Positions 24,714-32,980 of a stretch of 63,292 nt of DNA are shown one piece after another. Made by a program: the position numbers and the translations under genes. The stretch lies in contig JAFSIR010000024.1 of the NCBI GenBank assembly GCA_017439715.1, positions 1 to 63,292 of the forward strand, in the 5' to 3' direction. The notes under the pieces were generated by a model. It ran no database searches. It was given only the letters and a program-made list of their open reading frames with translations, and had not been told where the DNA came from. The stretch is from Clostridia bacterium (lineage in GTDB: Bacteria > Bacillota > Clostridia > Christensenellales > QAND01). Every line of letters begins with the position of its first letter. Within the stretch, counting starts at the first letter, position 1.

Positions 24714-25913
24714 TTATTCTTCCAAGAGCGCCGCCAGGTGGGGGAACACGCTCAGGCTGCGCGGCAGGATGCCCTGCATGTACGCAATCAGCACACCGAA
24801 ATTGGTGACCGGCACGCCTTGATCGGCTGCACACTTCATTCGATATTGAACCTCCCGCTCGTTGAGCATGCACCCGCCGCAATGCACGATCAGGGCATAT
24901 TTTGTTAGGTCTTCAGGAAAATGCTGTCCACTGGAAGTTTCAATATTGATCTGTTTTCCCGTGTGGTTGCGCAGCCAGTTCGGTATCTTCACCGTGCCGA
25001 TATCGGCGCACTGCCGATGATGGGTGCATCCTTCTGCGATCAACACCGTGTCCCCGTCTTTCAGGTTTTCTGCGGCTTTCACGCCGGCCACCGCCAGCTC
25101 CAAAAACCCTTTGTAGCGCGCCATAAGGATGGAGAACGACGTAAGCGGCACGGAAAGCGGCGTGTCGCGCGAAACAGAGGCAAACGCCTGGCTGTCCGTG
25201 ATCACCATGGCAGGCGGTTCGGCCAACGCGGCCAGCGCCTCTGTAACACCTGTTTCCTTGGTAACCACGCAAAACGCATCTGCATCCAGCACATCGCGGA
25301 TCGTTTGCTGCTGCGGCAGGATCAAGCGGCCTTTGGGAGCCGATTCATCAATGGGAGTGACCAGCACCACCTTGTCGCCCGGGCGGATCAGGTCGCTCAC
25401 CAAGCGCTTTTCATCGCCCGTGGGGCGCAGCGCGCCGATCCGGTTTTTCAGCGTTTCCACGCCCTCGCCCGTTGCGGCGCTGACGAACACCGTGTTTTCC
25501 GCCTGCGGTTTATCCTGCACAAGATCGCACTTGTTCATGGCAATCAAAAACGGAATCTCTTTTTCGCGGAATAGGGCCAGCAGCGCCCGGTCAAACTCGT
25601 TCAGCCCGGCAAACGCGTCCACCACAAGCACGGCGATATCCGCTCTGTTTAAGATCTGCTTTGTTTTTTGCACGCGTTTAACGCCCAGCGTTCCTTCATC
25701 ATCAAACCCCGGCGTATCAATGATCACAACCGGGCCCAGCGGCAAAAGCTCCATGGCTTTTTGCACAGGATCCGTTGTTGTGCCCTTGGTGTCTGACACA
25801 ACGGCCAGTTCCTGCCCGGTCACAGCGTTGACAAGGCTGGATTTCCCTGCGTTGCGGCAGCCGAAAAAGCCGATATGCAGGCGGTTTGCGCTCGGTGTGC
25901 TGTTCAAACTCAT
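24714..25913 (-). CDS. hydF: [FeFe] hydrogenase H-cluster maturation GTPase HydF
   Basis: A 399-residue GTPase and scaffold that carries the 2Fe precursor to the hydrogenase. The GTPase domain has a P loop GCRNAGKS (18-25), the TKGTTTD switch, DTPG and NKCD. The C-terminal cluster-binding part shows EGCTHHRQC and HCGGC, fitting the CxH ... HCxxC ligand pattern. Ribosome site AAGGAGGAG. It follows hydG after 13 bases, so the order E-G-F reflects the pathway: HydE and HydG build parts of the H-cluster, HydF assembles and delivers it. Confidence 0.95.
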   Translation of the reverse strand: MSLNSTPSANRLHIGFFGCRNAGKSSLVNAVTGQELAVVSDTKGTTTDPVQKAMELLPLGPVVIIDTPGFDDEGTLGVKRVQKTKQILNRADIAVLVVDAFAGLNEFDRALLALFREKEIPFLIAMNKCDLVQDKPQAENTVFVSAATGEGVETLKNRIGALRPTGDEKRLVSDLIRPGDKVVLVTPIDESAPKGRLILPQQQTIRDVLDADAFCVVTKETGVTEALAALAEPPAMVITDSQAFASVSRDTPLSVPLTSFSILMARYKGFLELAVAGVKAAENLKDGDTVLIAEGCTHHRQCADIGTVKIPNWLRNHTGKQINIETSSGQHFPEDLTKYALIVHCGGCMLNEREVQYRMKCAADQGVPVTNFGVLIAYMQGILPRSLSVFPHLAALLEE

Positions 25914-25926
25914 ACTTGTCTCCTCC

Positions 25927-27342
25927 TTAGAAGCGGAAATCGCGGATGCCTTGGCCGATCTTTTCCAAATGATCGGCGCAAATCTCGCGCACCCGGTCTT
26001 TCGGGATATTGGCCAACTCCGCTTTTATCAATTCTTCGCCGATCTGCTTGGTTTCTTCCGAAGCATAATCCATCAAATATTCTTTGAGCGTCATCAGCGC
26101 GTTGGGATGGCAGCAGTTTTGGATCTGCCCGTTTTTGAGCAGCGTCATAAACCGGTCGCCCGTGCGCCCCTCGCGGTAACACGCCGTGCAGAACGAGGGG
26201 ATATACCCCAGCTCCATCAGCCAGCGTACCACCTCATCCAGCGTGCGCTGATCAGACACGTCAAACTGTTCGGTGTCTGTGGGGCGGATGTCTTCCGTGT
26301 ATCCGCCTACCGATGTGCGGGAAGCGCCGCTGATCTGCGAAACGCCCAGCGGCAGCACCTTTTCGCGCACGGCCTGGCTTTCGCGCGTGGAAATGATCAT
26401 GCCCGTGTACGGGACACAGATGCGGATAAGCGCACACAGCTTGGCAAAGATTTCGTCGCTGATGCCGTTATCAAACTGGGTGGGATCTATATCATCGGCG
26501 CGTTTAAGGCGCGGCACGCTGATGGTGTGCGGGCCCACGCCGTGCACTGCTTCCAGATGCTCGGCATGCATCAAAAGGCCGGCAAACTCATAACGGTAAA
26601 GCTCCAGGCCGAACAGCACGCCCAGGCCCACATCGTCGATCCCGGCTTCCATGGCGCGGTCCATTGCCTCGGTGTGATAGGCATAATCGTGTTTGGGGCC
26701 TGTGGGATGCAGCTTTTCATAGCTTTCCTTGTGATACGTTTCCTGGAACAGGATATAGGTGCCGATGCCGGCCTCTTTAAGTTTTCGATAGTTTTCCACC
26801 GTGGTGGCCGCAATGTTCACATTCACGCGGCGGATCGCCCCATTTTTGTGCTTAATGCTGTAAATGGTGTTGATGCATTCAAGGATATACTCGATCGGGT
26901 TCATCGTCGGGTGTTCGCCCGCCTCGATCGCCAGGCGCTTATGCCCCATATCCTGCAGCGCGATCACCTCGCGCGCCACTTCTTCCTGCGTTAGCTTTTT
27001 GCGGGCGATGTGCTTGTTCTGGCCGTGATACGGGCAATACACGCAGCCGTTGATGCAGTAATTGGACAGATACAGCGGCGCAAACATCACGATGCGGTTG
27101 CCATAAAAATCCTGCTTGATCTGCCGGGCCAGTTCATACATTTCCTGTATTTTTTCTTCATCTTCGCACGCCAGCAGCACCGATGCTTCCCGGTGGTCGA
27201 GCCCTTTGCGCAGCCGCGCTTTGGCTAGGATCCGATCCACAAGGGCCAGATCATCTTTATGCGCATCGGCATAGGCCAGCGTGTCAAGGATCTCCTGATG
27301 ATCGATAAATTCACAGGCTTTGAGGGATTTAGGGTTATACAT
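25927..27342 (-). CDS. hydG: [FeFe] hydrogenase H-cluster radical SAM maturase HydG
   Basis: A 471-residue radical SAM tyrosine lyase producing CO and cyanide ligands for the H-cluster. The SAM cluster motif is Cys96-x3-Cys100-x2-Cys103. The C-terminal auxiliary cluster motif is Cys385-x2-Cys388-x22-Cys411, diagnostic for HydG over its relative ThiH. All family landmarks look intact. It lies 53 bases after hydE; that gap is AT-rich with no clear terminator. It starts with ATG after a GAAAGGAG site. Confidence 0.96.
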   Translation of the reverse strand: MYNPKSLKACEFIDHQEILDTLAYADAHKDDLALVDRILAKARLRKGLDHREASVLLACEDEEKIQEMYELARQIKQDFYGNRIVMFAPLYLSNYCINGCVYCPYHGQNKHIARKKLTQEEVAREVIALQDMGHKRLAIEAGEHPTMNPIEYILECINTIYSIKHKNGAIRRVNVNIAATTVENYRKLKEAGIGTYILFQETYHKESYEKLHPTGPKHDYAYHTEAMDRAMEAGIDDVGLGVLFGLELYRYEFAGLLMHAEHLEAVHGVGPHTISVPRLKRADDIDPTQFDNGISDEIFAKLCALIRICVPYTGMIISTRESQAVREKVLPLGVSQISGASRTSVGGYTEDIRPTDTEQFDVSDQRTLDEVVRWLMELGYIPSFCTACYREGRTGDRFMTLLKNGQIQNCCHPNALMTLKEYLMDYASEETKQIGEELIKAELANIPKDRVREICADHLEKIGQGIRDFRF

Positions 27343-27395
27343 TGTTTACTCCTTTCTTTTGGGTCAGCCACGGCTTCCCCCTCAGAAAAAATTTT

Positions 27396-28442
27396 TTATT
27401 TGATAAGACTGTCGCCCCGTGAGACGGCGATCTCATATCCAATGGTTTTCAGGCTTTCCTCCAGCAGGCGCAGGCTTTCGGCCGCTTCCGCGCCGGCAGA
27501 AAGCTTGTTGTCATAGAGCATATATTTTTTGCGTACGTTCTGGGGTGACAGGTTAGGCATCACCACATTGGCGCCATGCTGAATGCCCAGTTCCCGCCCG
27601 TTTGGCAGGATGGTGCCCAGCGCCGTTGTGGCCGGCAGCAGCACCTCCGGCAGCATCAGTCGCACGATGGACAGCAAAAACACCGTGTCCTGTGCCGTGC
27701 CCGCCGCCTTGTCTTTAAACGGCGTGTCCTTATGCGGGATAAACGGCCCGATGCCCACCATGTGCGGGCGGAACTGCTTCATATATCTAAGATCGCGCAC
27801 AATGTCAGCCGTTGTTTGCCCGGGCGAGCCCACCATGATGCCGCACCCCACCTGATACCCGATGCTGCGCAGCGCATCAAGGCAGTTTAGCCGATTTTCC
27901 AGCGTCATTTCCGCCGGGTGCAGTACTTTATAATGCCGGTCTGTTGCCGTTTCATGGCGCAGCAGATATCGGTTGGCTCCCGCACGGAACAGGGCGCGGT
28001 AGCTTTCTTCGCTCCGCTCCCCTACGGATAGGGTAATCGCGCAATCACTGAACCGCTCGCGGATCCGGCGCACTATGCTGCACAGCCGCTCATCGGTAAA
28101 AAACGCGTCTTCCCCGCCCTGCAGCACAAAGGTGCGGAACCCGTATTCATACCCGCTTTCACAGCAGCTGAGGATCTCTTCCTCTGTCAGCCGATACCGC
28201 TCGGCACAGGCGTTGCTGCGCCTGAGGCCGCAATAGTAGCAATCGTTCTTGCAGTAGCTGGTAAACTCAATCAGCCCGCGGATGAACACGTTGCGCCCAT
28301 AGTGGCGGATCGCCGTTTGCTGCGCCGCCTGCTGCAGGCGGTGTTCCAATTCCGGCGTGCGGTTTTTCAATAAAAACAGCAGCTCGCTGTCGTCGGCATC
28401 CGTTGTTTGTATCAGTTTGTCTGCAATCTCAAGCGCTTTCAT
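27396..28442 (-). CDS. hydE: [FeFe] hydrogenase H-cluster radical SAM maturase HydE
   Basis: A 348-residue radical SAM enzyme of the BioB-like superfamily that contributes to the dithiomethylamine bridge and iron synthon of the H-cluster. The cluster motif is Cys64-x3-Cys68-x2-Cys71 in FTSYCKNDCYYCGLRR. Length and the GGCGIMVG-like segment (YQVGCGIMVGSPGQT) fit HydE. The ATG overlaps the stop of the upstream TM1266 gene (ATGA), so they are co-translated. No hydrogenase structural gene is in the window. Confidence 0.95.
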   Translation of the reverse strand: MKALEIADKLIQTTDADDSELLFLLKNRTPELEHRLQQAAQQTAIRHYGRNVFIRGLIEFTSYCKNDCYYCGLRRSNACAERYRLTEEEILSCCESGYEYGFRTFVLQGGEDAFFTDERLCSIVRRIRERFSDCAITLSVGERSEESYRALFRAGANRYLLRHETATDRHYKVLHPAEMTLENRLNCLDALRSIGYQVGCGIMVGSPGQTTADIVRDLRYMKQFRPHMVGIGPFIPHKDTPFKDKAAGTAQDTVFLLSIVRLMLPEVLLPATTALGTILPNGRELGIQHGANVVMPNLSPQNVRKKYMLYDNKLSAGAEAAESLRLLEESLKTIGYEIAVSRGDSLIK

Positions 28443-28690
28443 TTTTTCTTCTCCGCATACGTGGTTTTCACGCTCACGCCCGGCAATTTGCCGATCCGGC
28501 CCGACAGCGCCGAGATCGCATCCTGCGGGGCATCAATCGCAACGCTGATCAGGTTCACGCCGCGTTCGGGATGCGGAATACCCATGCGGCCGATGATATA
28601 CGGGGCGTATCCATGCAGAATTGCGTTGAGCTGCCCCACACAATCCCTGTTTTCCACTACGATGCCGATCACTGCGATCCTCGTTTCCAT
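28439..28690 (-). CDS. TM1266-family iron-only hydrogenase system regulator (copy 1)
   Basis: An 83-residue paralogue of the protein at 24457, sharing YIIGRMGIPH...LISVAIDAP. As first gene of the hyd maturation operon it lies directly behind a leader terminator and overlaps hydE by ATGA. The start follows GGGAGAGG. Two TM1266 copies bracket hydE-hydG-hydF, so they may form a heterodimer or sense different signals; this is inference. A longer reading frame into the terminator is spurious. Confidence 0.85.
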   Translation of the reverse strand: METRIAVIGIVVENRDCVGQLNAILHGYAPYIIGRMGIPHPERGVNLISVAIDAPQDAISALSGRIGKLPGVSVKTTYAEKKK

Positions 28691-28710
28691 GCGCCTCTCC
28701 CTTTCGTATA

Positions 28711-28742
28711 TAAAAAACGCCGTGCCCCAAAAAGGCACGGCG
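28711..28742 (-). terminator. leader terminator before the hyd maturation operon
   Basis: A 9-bp perfect stem (CGCCGTGCC / GGCACGGCG), 7-base loop and TTTTTTAT tract on the minus strand, ending about 20 bases before the first start codon. It acts after the operon promoter, so it is an attenuator. Confidence 0.8.
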
Positions 28743-28822
28743 ACAAAGATCCGCTGTGTATATCAGCTTAACATATTGCTCCGGCCTTTCACCTCAAACA
28801 AAGTTTTTAGTGTCAGGATCTG
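28743..28822 (-). promoter_or_regulatory. structured leader of the hyd operon, candidate riboswitch
   Basis: Between the promoter and the leader terminator, AGATCC (28821-28816) can pair with GGATCT (28752-28747), closing a roughly 75-nt domain that contains TGAGGTGAAAGGCCGGAG. The arrangement closing stem, then terminator, then ribosome site resembles a riboswitch expression platform. I cannot match it to a known class. Confidence 0.45.
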
Positions 28823-28827
28823 TGAAA

Positions 28828-28856
28828 AATATAACATACTTTTTCACGCCGCGCAA
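28828..28856 (-). promoter_or_regulatory. promoter of the hyd maturation operon
   Basis: TTGCGC (28856-28851) and TATATT (28833-28828) with a 17-base spacer, minus strand. It starts just after the leuD stop, so the hyd operon is separate from leuCD. Confidence 0.6.
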
Positions 28857-28869
28857 TAGGCCGGGCTGA

Positions 28870-29367
28870 TTATTTTTCCAGCTGCGCGCGCATAAGCGGC
28901 TTGATACCGCCGGCGCTGAGAATGTTCATGGCATGTTCGCTCACTTTTTCGCCCACCAGTACGCGCCCGTCAGGCAAAGTAACGGTGCCGGCGGCGATAT
29001 CCACCTGGGCCACATCGCCGTTTTGCAGCGCAGCGGCGGCACCGGGGCACACCAGCAGCGGCAGGCCGAGGTTGATGGCGTTGCGGTAAAAAATGCGGGC
29101 AAAGCTTTCGGCGATGATCACCGAAGCTCCCATGGCTTTAAGCGCGATAGGTGCATGCTCGCGGCTGCTGCCGCAGCCAAAATTGCGCCCGGCCACGATG
29201 ATATCATCCTGCTCAAAGCGGGCGGCCAGCGTTTCATCCACCCCTTCCAGGCAATGCTTTTTCAAGTCTTCCGGGGCAGTCAGGTCCAGATACCGGCCGG
29301 GATAGATCTGGTCGGTATCCACGTTATCGCTCAAAACAAACACGGGGTGTTTGATCGTTGTTTTCAT
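28870..29367 (-). CDS. leuD: 3-isopropylmalate dehydratase small subunit
   Basis: A 165-residue swivel-domain subunit of the aconitase-like heterodimer with LeuC. It isomerises 2- and 3-isopropylmalate in leucine synthesis; the related homoaconitase acts in other pathways. Visible are the VDTDQIYPGRYL start, the FGCGSSREHAPIAL substrate loop and the short archaeal/HacB-like length typical of clostridia. It lies 12 bases after leuC with an AGGAGG site, so the two are co-expressed. leuA and leuB are not in the window, so isopropylmalate as substrate rests on family. Confidence 0.9.
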   Translation of the reverse strand: MKTTIKHPVFVLSDNVDTDQIYPGRYLDLTAPEDLKKHCLEGVDETLAARFEQDDIIVAGRNFGCGSSREHAPIALKAMGASVIIAESFARIFYRNAINLGLPLLVCPGAAAALQNGDVAQVDIAAGTVTLPDGRVLVGEKVSEHAMNILSAGGIKPLMRAQLEK

Positions 29368-29379
29368 GTTTTTGCCTCC

Positions 29380-30633
29380 TTACACCGTGCGCGGGTCAGT
29401 CAAAACGCCGGTGAGCATACTGGCTGCCACCGTAGCCGGACTGGCCAGATAGATCTCCGCCTGCGTGCTGCCCATGCGGCCGGGGAAATTGCGGTTGCTG
29501 GCCGTGATGCAGCGTTCGCCCTTGGTAAGCAAGCCTTCGTGCACGCCCAGGCACGGGCCGCAGCCCGGCGCACAGAACGTTGCACCTGCCTGCATCAGCG
29601 CCTGCATTTCGCCGGTGTCTGCCGCTTTGGCCATCACTTCCTTGCTCGCCGGGATGATCACCAGCCGGCGGCCGGGGGCGATATGCTTGCCCTTTAAGAT
29701 CTCATACGCTTCATGGATATCTTCAAACCGGCCGCCCGTGCACGCGCCAATAAAGCCCTGGTCGAACGCAACGGCGTCCACCTCTTCAATGGGTTTCACG
29801 TTATCCACGCTCCACGGCACCGCGATCTGCGGCGACAGGCCGTTAACATCAATCACAACTTCACGGGTATATTCAAAGTCAGGATCGGTATACACCACTT
29901 CATACGGATACTGCGTGCGTTCATTCACATAATCGAGCACCGCCTGATTCGGCTGCATATATGCCGTTTTGGCACCCATTTCCACCGCAAGGTTGCACAC
30001 CACCATGCGGCCGGGCACGTCCAGCGCCTCCACATAGCTGCCGCAGAACTCGATTGCCTGATACACAGCGCCGTCTGCCCGCACCTGTTCCAGGCACTTG
30101 AGCGCCACGTCTTTGGGCAGCACTTTGGGGCCGGGCTGGCCTTCCAAACGAATCTTCATCACCGACGGCACGCGGAACCACAGTTCGCCCGTGGCCATAA
30201 TGGCAGCCATATCCGTTGCGCCAACGCCCGTGCCAAACGCACCGAACGCGCCGTGCGTGGTCGTGTGCGAGTCTGTTGCCACCAGCACCATGCCGGGCCG
30301 CACACGGCCCGCTTCCGGCATCACCTGATGGCACACCCCGGCATCAATATCAAAATGCCGCGTGAGCCCCTGCTCCTGCACAAAAGCACGCATCTCTTTG
30401 TGGATCTGCGCAGCGTTGATGGTGGGCGCCGGCGCATAATGGTCAAACACAAAGATGATCTTGTCCGGGTCGCTCACTTTTTCGGCACCCATCTCATAAA
30501 AACTGTAGATCGTTTGCAGATACAGGTCGTTCACTTCTCCCAGATCGACCTTGGCGGTCACGATCTCGCCTGCCTGAACCGACGGTTTGCCCGCGGCTTT
30601 GGCCAAAATTTTCTGGATCGCATGCATGGCCAT
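29380..30633 (-). CDS. leuC: 3-isopropylmalate dehydratase large subunit
   Basis: A 417-residue catalytic [4Fe-4S] subunit of the LeuC/HacA type common in clostridia. Cluster cysteines occur in GACTGGRFED and in the pair APGCGPC; ATDSHTTTHGAFG is the family active-site segment. It partners with LeuD, directly downstream. The start follows GGGAGGG; ATG codons at 30633 and 30627 are both possible. The 95-base gap to the divergent HAD gene must hold its promoter; no strong match is seen on this strand. Confidence 0.9.
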   Translation of the reverse strand: MAMHAIQKILAKAAGKPSVQAGEIVTAKVDLGEVNDLYLQTIYSFYEMGAEKVSDPDKIIFVFDHYAPAPTINAAQIHKEMRAFVQEQGLTRHFDIDAGVCHQVMPEAGRVRPGMVLVATDSHTTTHGAFGAFGTGVGATDMAAIMATGELWFRVPSVMKIRLEGQPGPKVLPKDVALKCLEQVRADGAVYQAIEFCGSYVEALDVPGRMVVCNLAVEMGAKTAYMQPNQAVLDYVNERTQYPYEVVYTDPDFEYTREVVIDVNGLSPQIAVPWSVDNVKPIEEVDAVAFDQGFIGACTGGRFEDIHEAYEILKGKHIAPGRRLVIIPASKEVMAKAADTGEMQALMQAGATFCAPGCGPCLGVHEGLLTKGERCITASNRNFPGRMGSTQAEIYLASPATVAASMLTGVLTDPRTV

Positions 30634-30689
30634 GCGCTATCCCTCCCTTATAATCCTGTTTTTTCAGTATACAGCAAAATCGTGTTTTA

Positions 30690-30698
30690 TGCTATAAT
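30690..30698 (+). promoter_or_regulatory. extended -10 promoter of the HAD gene
   Basis: TGCTATAAT is a full extended -10 element; no convincing -35 is present. The gene starts 30 bases downstream. Confidence 0.55.
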
Positions 30699-30728
30699 TT
30701 ATCTATCTGAACAAGGAGGTTCCTTTCC

Positions 30729-31499
30729 GTGAGCGAACTGAAAGCATTGATATTTGACTGTGACGGCGTGCTGGCCGAAACAGAGCGCGATGGCCATCGC
30801 GTTGCCTTTAACGCTGCGTTTAAAGCGCTGGGCCTTGAAACCGAATGGGATGATAAAACATATGGCGAGCTGGTGCTCGTATCCGGCGGTAAAGAGCGCA
30901 TGAAACGCTATTTTTCCGCCCATCCGGAACAGGTGCCGGCCGGCGTGTCGCTGGATGAGCTGATCGTTCAGCTGCACGTGGAAAAAACCCGCCTGTTTGC
31001 CGAGATGAGCGCCGGCGGCGCGCTGCCCGTGCGCGCAGGCATCAACCGCCTGATCGATGAAGCACATGCGGCGGGTGTGAAACTGGCTGTTTGCACCACA
31101 TCCAACATCAAAAGCGTTACCGCGCTGATGAACGCGATCCTCGGCCCGGAGCGTACCGCCTGGTTTGACCAGATCCTGGCCGGCGACATCGTGAAAGTGA
31201 AAAAACCCGCCCCGGATATTTATCTCATGGCCAGCGAGCTGTTGGAAGTACCGGCGGAAAACTGCTTTGTTGTGGAAGACACCAACAACGGCCTGACCGC
31301 CGCCAAAGCGGCCGGCATGGCCTGCCTTGTTACACTGAGCCATTATTCGGCTGAAGAAGATATTTCCATGAGCGATTTGGCTGTGAACACGCTGGGCGAT
31401 CCCGGCCTTGAACCCATCGAGATCGTGAAACCCCATCCCGCTGTCAGCGCCGATACGGCGTATATCACGCTGAACGAGCTTAGAAACATGCTGGCATAA
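30729..31499 (+). CDS. HAD-superfamily hydrolase, CbbY/phosphoglucomutase-like
   Basis: A 256-residue HAD subfamily IA phosphatase or mutase. Motif I is IFDCDGVLAETE, motif II CTTSN, motif III Lys in VKVKKPAPDIYL, and motif IV VVEDTNNG. The Asp-x-Asp nucleophile region followed by a cap domain (about 18-95) fits CbbY-like sugar phosphatases. In CbbY, xylulose-1,5-bisphosphate is the substrate; the true substrate here is unknown. It starts with GTG after a strong AAGGAGG at 30713-30719. It is monocistronic and ends in a terminator. Confidence 0.85.
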   Translation: MSELKALIFDCDGVLAETERDGHRVAFNAAFKALGLETEWDDKTYGELVLVSGGKERMKRYFSAHPEQVPAGVSLDELIVQLHVEKTRLFAEMSAGGALPVRAGINRLIDEAHAAGVKLAVCTTSNIKSVTALMNAILGPERTAWFDQILAGDIVKVKKPAPDIYLMASELLEVPAENCFVVEDTNNGLTAAKAAGMACLVTLSHYSAEEDISMSDLAVNTLGDPGLEPIEIVKPHPAVSADTAYITLNELRNMLA

Positions 31500-31508
31500 C
31501 AGCAAATT

Positions 31509-31540
31509 AAAAACAGCCTGTAAAACAGGCTGTTTTTTTG
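31509..31540 (+). terminator. intrinsic terminator after the HAD gene
   Basis: AACAGCCTG and CAGGCTGTT arms with a 5-base loop and seven T. Confidence 0.85.
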
Positions 31541-31624
31541 TTTACAGTGTTCTATAAGGGCAATGTTGATTCCGTTTTTGCGGGTGGGCGTTGTCTATCA
31601 GATCCACATCCACTCCACCTTGAT

Positions 31625-32374
31625 TTAAAGATTGATCAATAGCCCCACGGGGCAATGGTCGCTCCCCATCACATCGGTGTAGATCATCGCATCCGCTATC
31701 TTCTCGCGCAGGCGGGCAGACGCCAGAAAATAATCGATGCGCCACCCCGCGTTGTTCTTGCGCGCGTTGAAGCGGTAAGACCACCATGAGTATTTTATTT
31801 CGTTCGGGTACAGGGTGCGGAACGTGTCGATAAAGCCGGCAGAAAGCAAATCGGCAAATTTTTCGCGTTCCTGCGGGGTAAAGCCCGCATTTTTGGTGTT
31901 CGTTGCCGGATTTTTAAGGTCTATCTCCGTGGCCGCCACGTTCAGATCGCCACAGTAAAGCACCGGTTTTTGCGCATCCAGCTGCATCAAATGCGCGCGC
32001 AGCCCGTCTTCCCAGGCCATGCGATAGTCAAGCCGCTTGAGCCCGTCCTGCGAGTTGGGCGCATACGCCGTTACCATGTAATACGCGCCCATGTCCGCCG
32101 TGATCACGCGGCCCTCGCCGCTGTGCCCCGGAAAATCAAGCGCAACGGAAACGGGCGCTGTTTTTAAAAACATGGCCGTGCCGGAATAGCCTTTCTTTTC
32201 CGCGCTGTGCCACACCTGCGTGTATCCCGGCAGGTCCACTTCCGCCTGCCCGGGCTGCATTTTGGTTTCCTGCAGGCAAAGAATATCGGGCGCTTCCGCC
32301 CGCGCAAACTCCAAAAACCCTTTGCCAAGGCACGCACGCAGCCCGTTCACGTTCCAACTGATCAGCTTAAGCAC
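31625..32374 (-). CDS. xth: exodeoxyribonuclease III (AP endonuclease)
   Basis: A 249-residue ExoIII/APE1-family enzyme of base excision repair, cutting DNA at abasic sites and trimming 3' ends. Motifs are ISWNVNGLRA, LQETK, the GDLNVA catalytic loop and SDHCPV at the end, all intact. It starts with GTG, eight bases after AGGAG. The start lies inside the end of the flavin reductase gene (8-base overlap), so the two are coupled although unrelated in function. Confidence 0.95.
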   Translation of the reverse strand: MLKLISWNVNGLRACLGKGFLEFARAEAPDILCLQETKMQPGQAEVDLPGYTQVWHSAEKKGYSGTAMFLKTAPVSVALDFPGHSGEGRVITADMGAYYMVTAYAPNSQDGLKRLDYRMAWEDGLRAHLMQLDAQKPVLYCGDLNVAATEIDLKNPATNTKNAGFTPQEREKFADLLSAGFIDTFRTLYPNEIKYSWWSYRFNARKNNAGWRIDYFLASARLREKIADAMIYTDVMGSDHCPVGLLINL

Positions 32375-32879
32375 GGCTGTACGCTCCTATGATTTCGCCG
32401 ATATACAGATAATGCGGCGCATTGGTATCGGAATAGAATTTGTCATACAGCTCTTTATCCACCATGCAGTCGCGCTCCATCAGCTGGCGATACAGCTTTT
32501 TGCATACGATGGCCGTATGCGCCTGTTCAAACACGGGCGTTCCGTCAATCTCGGTCACCGTAAGGCCGCATTTTTCCATCTTGTCGCTGTCGCGCCCGGA
32601 AAGTGTGCCCAGCATGCGGAGTGTTTCCTGATATTCTTTATCAAAAAATGTGAGCGAAAAGGTGTCTGCCACATCCATCAACTCGCGGGTAAACCGCGTG
32701 GTGCGCACATACGCCGTGGCCGTGTTCTTATTCCAGATCACGCCGAATCCGCCCCAAGACGCCGTCATGGTGTTCACGCGGCCGTTGGCCTTGGCGGTGA
32801 TGAGCATCCACCGGTCATCCAGCTCGGTAAAAGGATTGGCCTGCCATTGTTTGGGATCAAAAGAAACAAACTGCTTCAT
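32367..32879 (-). CDS. flavin reductase family protein
   Basis: A 170-residue FMN-binding split-barrel protein of the flavin reductase/DIM6-NTAB type. The DDRWMLITAKANGRVNTMTASWG start is the FMN-binding strand pair; a GFGVIWNKNTATAYVRTTR segment follows. Clostridial members act as flavoredoxin-like electron carriers or flavin reductases. Partner and substrate are unknown. The start follows AAGGAGGCGAG. It shares a short intergenic region with the divergent M20 gene. Confidence 0.8.
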   Translation of the reverse strand: MKQFVSFDPKQWQANPFTELDDRWMLITAKANGRVNTMTASWGGFGVIWNKNTATAYVRTTRFTRELMDVADTFSLTFFDKEYQETLRMLGTLSGRDSDKMEKCGLTVTEIDGTPVFEQAHTAIVCKKLYRQLMERDCMVDKELYDKFYSDTNAPHYLYIGEIIGAYSRA

Positions 32880-32925
32880 CTTTTCTCGCCTCCTTGTTTT
32901 TTTGAGTATATCACAGTTGCCGCCC

Positions 32926-32954
32926 TTGCAAAAGAGGCCCTGCTGCGGCATACT
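32926..32954 (+). promoter_or_regulatory. possible promoter of the M20 peptidase gene
   Basis: TTGCAA (32926-32931) and CATACT (32949-32954), 17-base spacer. A TATACT on the opposite strand (32910-32905) may serve the flavin reductase gene. Confidence 0.4.
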
Positions 32955-32980
32955 GATGGTGAACAAAAGGAGGCATCACC

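Noticed and set aside
25129-26994. 621-codon plus-strand frame opposite hydF/hydG
   Set aside because: Antisense to two intact radical-SAM/GTPase maturases; no ribosome site.
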